Assembly (NCBI GenBank): GCA_002077045.2
Contig: KZ111226.1
Location: forward strand, 1-26,042
Direction of reading: 5' to 3'
DNA from: Rachicladosporium sp. CCFEE 5018
Lineage: Eukaryota; Ascomycota; Dothideomycetes; Cladosporiales; Cladosporiaceae
Length of the DNA: 26,042 nt
A model generated the notes under the pieces. That model was given only the letters and a program-made list of their open reading frames with translations, ran no database searches and was not told the origin of the DNA. Shown here one piece after another: positions 19,178 to 26,042 of the stretch (position 1 is the stretch's first letter; the number at the start of each line of letters is the position of its first letter). The position numbers and the translations under genes are program-made.

Positions 19178-20774
19178 AACCGTATAACCCTAGCCTACGT
19201 TGAACATACCTGCCTACTAAGCGTGCCGCTATCTGTCCGGCTGTATGCTTAAGGCAGATGCGGCCTCGTCGGTACCCGTCCTATAAGATCAGTTTATGGC
19301 GATGATCTAAATGTCCAAACATAGACGCTTCTAGAAGACTGCGCCACTTGCTCAAGTGATTCTTGGCACGTCATGTGATCCAGCATAAATCTTTCTTAAA
19401 TGAGACTGCGTTATTTGACAACGCCCAATTTCGAGACGAAGGTCATCATCGACCGTCCGCGCGGATAAACTCATAACACACGCGTTTGAAGCCGGGACAC
19501 ATTCTGAATGCAGCGTTGTCTTCCGTATGATGCACGCTTCTAGTCGATGCTCTTAAATCCAAGAACATGTTGCTTGCGATAGAGTAATGGTGTGACGCGA
19601 AAGCTGGTCTGGCTACTCTGAACAGATTAATTTGTAGCATCACCAGTAGTGCTGTAACCCGTTTGCTATGTACTAGAGATTTGCAGATCAGAGCTTGAAG
19701 AGGGTTGGCAAGTCGAGTCTATCCTACCACTCCTCGAAGTGGTTACAGCGCAAAGATCGGCTAGGAGCCGCGCCTGGTAGGCTCGCTTAGACTGCGCTAC
19801 GGTAACTACATAAGAGGCCCCGAGTGCATGCAGGATGCCTTCTTGCACTGCAGTGTCGCAGTTTGGCGCTCTAGCTAAGATATCTCCGCAATTCCCCCCC
19901 GCGCTTCGCTACGCATACGATGATTTCTGCAACCGATTGCAGTCAGCGAGCGAAGCACTCCCTAGCTTGGATCCAGATAAGCGCGCAATGCATCGGCTCA
20001 ATCGAATTGATGGTGCGATTTGCTTTCCTGTGCATGGCTCGCACGATAGAACGAGGGTTCGATTTGAGATTCGATGATGTATTTGCTATGGTGGCACACG
20101 TAGGCGACTGTACTATGCTTTACGGGATCGGAGCTAATTCACTTAGCTGCCCTTAATGGCATATACCGCTATGATAGCCCCATGCACTTTTGATCCGAAT
20201 GCTTCTCCCGCAGTAAGGAACTGCCTTCCATTCCTATAGACATATTATTGACTAAGCGTATTAGTTAGCATCAACGAATCGAATACCACTTCACTCCGCG
20301 ATAGTCCTCACACAATATTCGCAGTCATGTAGTTGTTTGCAGACGATTCCAGCTGCAAACAATATGACGTCCTTATGGCCGAACCGAAACTACCTTAGGC
20401 ATGGCATTCTTTGCTTCCTTGGCTTGGTGTCAATTGTGCTGATTACGATACAACCGTTGCGATCGGTAATAAGGCTTTCCAGAGTTATTTACTAGTTACA
20501 AAGCTTACATTTTCGATTAGATGACACGAGAGAGGGCTATACTAACCTCTACAATTACGGTGATCAACGAGGGACTTAAGTTACATCTGCCGTTCTTGTT
20601 TGCTATGTCATCTACGCCAAAAGGGTAATGACAGTAGCATCGTGGGATTTCGATCGCCAAGTCAAGCGTTCATACAAAGTCTCCGACGTGGTTTCCCTCT
20701 CCGTATGGCAGCCCGTATAATGTACATACTCACCCTCTAAATGTGCGTAGATGATCTGCTAACAAAGGAATCAG
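19178..20774. other. Gene-poor region, nothing recognised
   Basis: Only short open frames of 60-80 codons occur (for example 19835-20077 + and 19666-19848 -). None shows a family motif or a supported splice, and in-frame stops are dense. Composition becomes AT-richer toward 20480-20760. It could be decayed repeat sequence. Confidence 0.45.
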
Positions 20775-20801
20775 GATGGCCACCGCACTGCTCTCTTCCA
20801 T

Positions 20802-21290
20802 GTGTCAAGATGGAGTCAACACATGGCCAAGGTTATCATATACGACGCACGTTCTTCAATCAGTCGATCTTTGTATTTACCTAATGTTCACCAAAGGACT
20901 TGGCTTCCTGTCGGTCCTCAAGCGGACTTAGTATATTCCCACGATAGGCGAGCGAGGCAACGACAGGACAATCGCACTAACAATGACGAACGCAATACGA
21001 TAACAGCTTGTAGCACAGACAGCACGACTGTCTTATCTCCTTCGGCAGTAGCCGCACTCCCCGATGACTTCACGGAAGTGATCATGGACATGGACAATCA
21101 CTGGCTTCGAAAGGACAATACTACTAACGCCAAGGACGCCATCGAACTTGTAAGTGCGCAGGTCTAAAGCTACGAAACATTTGCTAACTTGTTCTAGATG
21201 TCCACAAACATTTCAGCCAAGTACAAACTCCACCCATTCACCGACTTTTCCGACGTCGCTGGCAGCATCATGAGAGCTGGTCGAGAGTGA
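20802..21290 (+). CDS. Hypothetical protein, 3' part with one supported intron
   Basis: A frame covering 20802-21149 ends its first exon at CTT, followed by a textbook intron (21150-21197, 48 bp: GTAAGT donor, GCTAAC branch site, CTAG acceptor). It continues in phase with ATG TCC to TGA at 21288-21290. The C-terminal residues read DDFTEVIMDMDNHWLRKDN, then KYKLHPFTDFSDVAGSIMRA. The intron's quality is the main evidence for a real gene. The 5' end is uncertain: the open frame starts without a convincing ATG, and a further possible intron end (CTAAC then CAG) lies at about 20760-20775, so upstream exons may exist. I do not recognise the family. Confidence 0.4.
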
Positions 21291-21353
21291 CTAAGTGGTA
21301 ACGAGCGGTTTTGGCTATAACACCTTCACTAGTGGCGAGGATAGCAAAACACC

Positions 21354-21654
21354 TTGCAAAACCCCTCACGATCGGTGTTCAGGGGTTTGGCAAGAGGTAG
21401 AATGGCGGCTTGTAAACGGTCACTGAGCTGCTGCAGGCCCGAGGGTACGGGCGGCGATAAAGGGGTAGAGAGGTCAGACGTCTGACCAGCGGCCACACTA
21501 CCTTCCTATTGCGGTAACGACAGCGACCTCGCACGGTTCTCACGCGAGTGCAAGCAAGCCAAGCCACCACCACTCTCTTGATCCATTAAGCAAGCAACAC
21601 AGCCGCCAGCCTCAAGCAAGGTAGGGTGTACCACCTTACTTGCTTGGCTTGCTT
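21354..21654. repeat. Cluster of inverted repeats in a gene-free stretch
   Basis: Three structures lie within 300 bp: arms 21354-21366 and 21381-21393 (13 bp, one mismatch), a perfect 16-bp palindrome GGTCAGACGTCTGACC at 21472-21487, and perfect 13-bp arms AAGCAAGCCAAGC 21552-21564 / 21642-21654. The outer bases are also rich in CAAGCAAG repeats. No gene is recognised in 21291-22014; the function of these structures is unknown, possibly element termini. Confidence 0.5.
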
Positions 21655-22014
21655 ATGGACAAGTCTACCTATCGCTGTGGTCAATCTTCGAAAGCCAGGC
21701 TATGAATGAAGACTCATTTTGATATTGTATACGTCAAGACACATCTCGAAAGACACCGGAATTGTGAGATTACGTATCAGGTCAAGTAGATGTTGACTTT
21801 TCCAAAGGTCCCCTTTGCATCCCGTAAGACAGTATTCCAATCTTCCAGATTGCCTCTCATGCGTAAATCTTGTAGATATCCTCTAAGAACACGAAGAGGA
21901 ATTTATTGCCTGTATGTCGTAAATGCTCCTACGTTTGCCGAGTTGCTTCAACTTTACACTGTCAAGCTGATTCTAGGGCGCCTAAGAGAGCCAAAGCCGC
22001 GATATTTAGGAGAT

Positions 22015-22605
22015 TCAGATTGCGCAGTCGTTTGGCTCCAAGGAAGACTTGAAGAATAAACCGTCTTCATGACTGGAGAGGCTGATGTTTGTGAGACTGC
22101 TCCCGTTGTAGTATAGTTGAGCTGTCCAAAGGATGCATCCGGTCTTCGAAATGCGCTGAACGATCCGCGAAAACAGATATGCGAGATGGCCTTCCCGATG
22201 TAGAGTGCTTATGGCATAGCCCAAAACGAATTTGGAAATGACCTCTAAGTCGCTGCGAATTCTTTGACTGACTTCGACGGCGCCGTTATGGAAATCCCTC
22301 CCTCTTGCGCCTTCGAACTGCTTAGTGGCCTTTTTGGTCTCTGCCACCTCTTGTAATTGATAGCGTTCGCAAGTAGCATATGTCATTGCGCCTCGTAGAT
22401 TCCCGCTAGCAATGTGACTGAATAGAGGAAGGAAATGGTCCGGGAACTCGATCACTACAACTTCGTCGCATGAGCAGCAGATAAGCACAAGATACGACTT
22501 TGCTCTGCTAAGGATAGAAGTGCTCGTCTTGCTGCTTTGGCGCTCGTTATCCTGAACGATTAGGACGCCTCCTTGTTCGGTCTCGTTGACTTCGTCCTTC
22601 GTCAC
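22015..22605 (-). CDS. Hypothetical reading frame, 196 codons
   Basis: The longest open frame in this part, on the same strand as, and overlapping by four bases, the end of the HerA-like ATPase frame. It starts at a GTG codon (MTKDEVNETEQGG read as such), so the true 5' end is unknown. It contains a hydrophobic patch (YLVLICCSCDEVVVIEF), mixed helical sequence (YQLQEVAETKKATKQFE) and no motif I recognise. It could be a separate gene, a downstream exon of the ATPase, or chance. Confidence 0.3.
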   Translation of the reverse strand: MTKDEVNETEQGGVLIVQDNERQSSKTSTSILSRAKSYLVLICCSCDEVVVIEFPDHFLPLFSHIASGNLRGAMTYATCERYQLQEVAETKKATKQFEGARGRDFHNGAVEVSQRIRSDLEVISKFVLGYAISTLHREGHLAYLFSRIVQRISKTGCILWTAQLYYNGSSLTNISLSSHEDGLFFKSSLEPNDCAI

Positions 22606-23510
22606 AGAGAAGTATGAACTTCGGACGCATCACGGTTGGTCAGAGACTCACTGATCTCCAAGTCCATTTCGGATGCAATGGGACTGGCGTCGTGGGGACT
22701 GTATTTCGTAGTGCTGTCCGAGCCCCCCGCCATGAATACAAGCACGCTTATTCCCCCGTCAGTTCCGAATCGTGTCCAAGTCTTCATATTGATAGCAACC
22801 CCGCCGAGTTTGCTCACTTCTCCTCCTGGCTTGCGGAGCAGAGAAATGCAGAAGGTAAAAAGACCAAGCTTTCCCCCAATTCAAGATTGATGATCTGATC
22901 GAACATTGCATGCTGCTCGGACATGGAGGACATCAACCTGGAAGCTGCGACGAGATGGTGTTGGATGGCAGAGAACCAAGCTGGAAAAGTGAAGCGATCG
23001 ATGATCGAAGTTGTACAAAGATCCTACAGCTTTTCTGAGACCGTCGGCTCTTGAGTGGCGATGATGACTCGTGTACCATTATGCCGCTGCTCTCGTTTGA
23101 TTCCAGACAATCTCTCTATGAAATTCGTCGCTGCGAGCGACGTTGTCATGTACATGTGCGCTTCATCGAGAGCAACGAGTAGCCCACGCGGTGGTCGACA
23201 CTCTTCGACCAAGCTTAGACAGATATCGAAGAGGATGCACGCTGTTGGCGTATCTATGAAAGGATCCGTGAGGTCAAAGATGGTCAAAGTTCCAGGCTCC
23301 AGATCTATCAGTCGTCTTGACGCCCTCTTGCCCTTCGCCGTAGGGAAGTCCAGAAAGCTCTCGAGTAGTTCAAGCCAGAGACCGTTCTTTGGTAAGGTTC
23401 TCGTTCTTGAGGGCTTTTTTGAACCTCAGGTAATCGAAGGCGTCTCCTTTGACATCAATGGCCATTTGGCGGAGAACTCTCAGAGCTACCGACATGTAAA
23501 GCGGCAATGC
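22602..23510 (-). pseudogene. HerA/FtsK-like P-loop ATPase fragment, broken
   Basis: On the minus strand: LPLYMSVALRVLRQMAIDVK, then LELLESFLDFPTAKGK, then GTLTIFDLTDPF, Walker B in GLLVALDEAHMYM, the arginine/sensor part REQRHNGTRVIIATQEPT, then WFSAIQHHLVAAS and a C-terminal GGISVLVFMAGG. The ATQxP motif after a Walker B DEAH is typical of HerA/FtsK-family motor ATPases, which pump or unwind DNA. Fungal copies exist as uncharacterised proteins. Lesions: a frameshift at about 23380-23390, TAG at 23026-23024, and a frameshift at about 22835-22850. No Walker A is present: the N-terminal part is missing, and its place is taken by an NLR fragment. The role in fungi is unknown to me. Confidence 0.6.
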
Positions 23511-24861
23511 GCCCTATGGATCTCCCATTGGTGGCGTGTTTGTTACGTAATCTGGCTCTTCGGAGGAGTACATTTTCCTGATCAGTCTCTGCCTAGGACT
23601 ACAGAGAAGCGCAGACAAGTAAGTCTGGAGAGGCCTGTCGCTAGCCTGTTGTACATGACAAATCGGCTCCCATCACGAGATAAGCTAAGTAGCTCTTCAC
23701 TGCCCTGAGTAACGTTAGTAAACTACATATCGCTAGGATATGGTCATCAGACCACATGTTGCAGTAATACCTCTAATTCAGACATCGATGATTGTACGTC
23801 CGACATACCTCTGCACACGCTCGATGCCTCAAGCCAGTGGGGGTAACATTCTCGTAGGAATTTATCGACCACTACACTGTCCTGGAGCAGAATGCTGTTC
23901 TTTACAGTTCTCGATTCTTGCAGGTGCTCAATCCAGTACACGCAAGAGCCTCGTACCCCAGCTAAAGGATCGAAAGAACGCGGAGCGCTGGCCTGGTTGA
24001 TAGAGCATCTAGGGTCCACCAGGCTGTAGATATCTCGACGCAGTGTTTTCGCCACAAGCTCGAAGGATTTTATGCAAACAGTATGAAGGGCGTGCTCGAT
24101 CCCATGTAGGTAGATATGGTAACGCGCCCGGCTTACCAGAAAGTCTTTCGCGGATTGGTGAACAAAGTAGATGACGCTTTCTCGAAGCGTAAGGAGCGAT
24201 CCACATTCCTTCACGATATCCGTCCACGCTGAATGGTCGGAGCTAGGCGGACCTCCTTTGACGAGGGAGGTCATGTCTTCTAGTGAGAGCGTGCGTCGCA
24301 CGACCGAGGCAGTGGCAAATATCTCTTTACAGAGTTTCGAGCGTCTAGAACCAGATATCGGCTCGATCATCCTGCTGTATAAGGGTTCGAGTCTAGGCGG
24401 GAATCCCTGTGAGACACCGCTTGCCTCTCATCCATGGATGACGAGGAGCTCCTGACAGACCAATGCTACCCAGAGAAACGTGCCCTGAGCGCTATACTTC
24501 AGGTTGCGCTGGACTACTTCTTGCTGAGCTGTGTTATAGTTATTCCGCATTGCAAGTTCTGTGACCTTGGAGTGAATATAGAGAGTGACTGCCGCAGCAA
24601 TGGATTCTGCATTTAGCTCAGGCTCAGGTTGACCGCTTGCCTAGCACGTCCGATTACCTTCTCTTTGTTCAGCCGATTGCGGCTTGACACGATCCACTTG
24701 ACGTAAGAGCGTGGTAGTAACCCGGCGACGATGAAATCTAGGAGTTTGTGCTGATCCGCTGTACATTCATCAAGAGCGTCCACCATCACGTAAGCGCCTC
24801 CCATCATTGTGTCTTCTAGCATGCTCCGTAGGATCCTGGATAGAGCGATCCGTACGTACAC
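23500..24861 (-). pseudogene. Second NLR (NACHT) remnant, lacking P-loop and WD40 repeats
   Basis: Minus strand. It starts inside the NACHT domain (MLEDTMMGGAYVMVDALDEC, Walker B; VKWIVSSRNR) and continues with ELNAESIAAAVTLYIHSKV, TFLWVALVCQEL, FPPRLEPLYSRM and ESVIYFVHQSAKDFLVSRA, the standard order in NACHT-WD40 receptors. A 66-bp intron (23770-23705, donor GTATTA, TACTAAC branch, CAG acceptor) leads to LQTYLSALLCSPRQRLIRKM and EEPDYV, the motif just before the WD40 part. Lesions: a frameshift near 24615-24640, TGA at 24430-24428, a frameshift near 23633-23645, and TAG at 23516-23514. The 5' part including Walker A is lost at about 24861-24872, where a helicase fragment begins. The WD40 part is replaced by the HerA-like ATPase. 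Confidence 0.7.
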
Positions 24862-24871
24862 AATTTCGAAA

Positions 24872-25242
24872 AGTGGATTGCCGGCGGTGTCATCAGATCG
24901 ACCATATTAAATGGCTCCCGGGTGAGAAAAGAGAATCGAGTCTGGTGCTAGTGACGGTCGAAGCTGCATCAACGAAAGACTTTATGAAGTACGCCCGTAC
25001 ACTGATCGCCCAGCAAAAGCTCGATCGGATCGTTATCAACGAATACCACCTGACTTTTACGGCCGCAAGTTACCGCGAGAGCATAGTCGACCTCACGTAT
25101 ATCCGTAGTCTCCGTACACAGTTTGTGTACTTGACCGCCACGCTGCCGCCTTCAATGCAGGTCGTGGCTGAAGCTTCTGGTTTGTATGAGGTGGAAAGAC
25201 TGCGACGACAATGTGGTGCTCTATACACCAATCTGATAAGGT
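24872..25242 (+). pseudogene. RecQ / telomere-linked helicase fragment (motifs II-III region)
   Basis: Plus-strand frame with CHQIDHIKWLPGEKRESS, SLVLVTVEAASTKDFMKYAR, LDRIVINEYH and QFVYLTATLPPSMQ. The spacing matches RecQ-type motifs Ib, II and III (TATLPP). Motif II, normally DEC/AH, is NEYH: the essential Asp is Asn. Both differences from DECH are G-to-A changes. Only about 120 codons remain, with no Walker A and no C-terminal RecA lobe. The fragment is bounded on the left by the NLR remnant and on the right by a pogo transposase in the opposite strand. It closes at TGA 25248-25250, just past the junction. Confidence 0.65.
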
Positions 25243-26042
25243 CATGTTGATATGGCTACCATGGCCATCAACAATGAGAACCCGCCAATCACGCCCATAT
25301 CAAGCCTTTGGCTTGTATAGCGATCGAACACATTAATTAGCCAGTCCATACCAAGGTGGTCGTTTGTCCGGCCAGTTGGCGATGAGCTGAGATGGGCTGT
25401 ATGCTGTGATGCGTCGTTATCCTGTGTCCATGAACTCTTGCCAGTTATAGCTGCATAGATCAGAGCTGGTGGAAGCGTTGTTCCATCTGCACAAATCGTT
25501 GCAACTAGCGTTATCCACTTACGATTACCATCTTGGAGATTGCTGCGTAGGATATCCCACTGAAACAGCGCCTTTTGGAAATGCGCTTAGATTTGGCAAG
25601 CATGCCAACCAAGAAGCCCTTTTCATCCATATTGTACATGTTCTTCTCTTCGATGTTATACTGGTTGATCTTCTGGGCCAGAAGGCTATACCACCAATCG
25701 AACTCAGTATACGACTCCGCCTGTTGCCTCACACCATCCATAGGCTTGAATTATCGAGATGAAAGGACGTTTGCGTGCCTCTGGCAAAATCTGTGGATCC
25801 AGTTCTTTCCCTATTGCGTTCCAGTAATCTTGGTAGCGAAATTTGTGACCATTGAGGGCGAAGGAAGGCAGGTGTAGGAGTGACAGCTTGTTGACGTAGG
25901 CGATTAGAGTCGTTTGGGGTGCTGGGAGGAGAAGTTGTTGAGAGGCATGCTTCTGAGCTGCTGTTGTAGCTTTCCCTCGATACTTCTTCGACAGATGGCT
26001 ACGATCGACGCCATGCTTCCTAGCTACTGCAGAAATGTTTGG
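25243..26042 (-). mobile_element. Second pogo/Fot1-type transposase, decayed, running off the window
   Basis: Minus strand from the window edge: an N-terminal psq-type helix-turn-helix (PNISAVARKHGVDRSHLSKK), CENP-B-like region (GKNWIHRFCQRHANVLSSR), DDE core with YNMDEKGFLVG, ITLVATICADGTTLPPALIY, TNDHLGMDWL and LIVDGHGSHINM. It then stops at the edge of the RecQ fragment, so the third catalytic Asp and the C-terminus are missing. Several frameshifts, a TAA in the CENP-B part (about 25750) and a TGA (about 25307) make it clearly dead. Its MDEKGF-type core differs from the MDETGV-type of the 12648 copy, so these are two different families. Confidence 0.85.

Noticed and set aside
21790..22059. 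89-codon plus-strand open frame
   Set aside because: No recognisable motif or splice support; it partly overlaps the longer minus-strand frame.
23055..23708. 217-codon open frame on the plus strand
   Set aside because: It lies antisense to the HerA-like ATPase and NLR remnants, whose motifs are clear on the minus strand; composition is shadow-like.
1..26042. Starship giant transposon
   Set aside because: NLR genes are common Starship cargo, but no tyrosine-recombinase captain (DUF3435) and no element boundaries are visible.
1..26042. tRNA, rRNA genes or CRISPR arrays
   Set aside because: A few GGTTCGA-like strings (for example near 6236, 20055, 24383) lack a matching cloverleaf, and no regularly spaced repeats exist.

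Overview
This looks like an accessory, probably subtelomeric, block of a filamentous ascomycete genome (Pezizomycotina; a Dothideomycete is my best guess, from family resemblance only). The reasons are short spliceosomal introns (about 47-89 bp) with GTAAGT-like donors and CTAAC/CTGAC branch sites, fungal NLR (NACHT-WD40) genes, an SRPK-like kinase of the fungal type, Tad-like LINE and pogo/Fot1 transposons, and pieces of the fungal telomere-linked helicase family (zinc-finger DUF3505-type module plus RecQ helicase).

Layout, left to right. 2-3319 (+) is the 3' part of a LINE: end of endonuclease, reverse transcriptase, RNase H-like domain, C-terminal Cys motif and a 9-bp minisatellite, in one frame broken by two TAG codons. 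3836-5216 (+) is an intact four-exon SRPK-like kinase. 5600-6049 (+) may be a small two-exon gene. 6678-8051 (+) is one frame with two TAG codons, an unrecognised repeat-like protein with a SAM-like C-terminus. 8226-8597 (+) is a RecQ C-terminal remnant. 9364-9727 (+) is the start of a GC-rich membrane-protein gene that ends at the edge of a telomere-linked-helicase N-terminal remnant (9725-11389, -). 12648-14348 (+) is a pogo/Fot1 transposase with two TAG codons.

14488-19177 is an immunity-like locus: a 301-aa stand-alone fungal STAND N-terminal domain protein (-) and, divergently, a NACHT-WD40 NLR (+) that is complete except for one internal TGA. A MITE-like element with 38-bp inverted repeats lies between them, ending about 70 bp before the NLR start. 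19178-22014 is gene-poor, with one spliced hypothetical gene (20802-21290).

The right end (22015-26042) is a pile-up of broken pieces: a HerA-like ATPase joined directly to an NLR that lost its WD40 part (both -), a RecQ helicase fragment (+) and a second, different pogo transposase (-).

Only the kinase and the STAND N-domain gene look fully intact. The eight nonsense codons in the four best-preserved elements are all TAG, at sites where Trp or Gln is expected when I can judge; this is what CpA-to-TpA (RIP-like) mutation produces. No prokaryotic-style operons, CRISPR arrays, tRNA or rRNA genes were seen.
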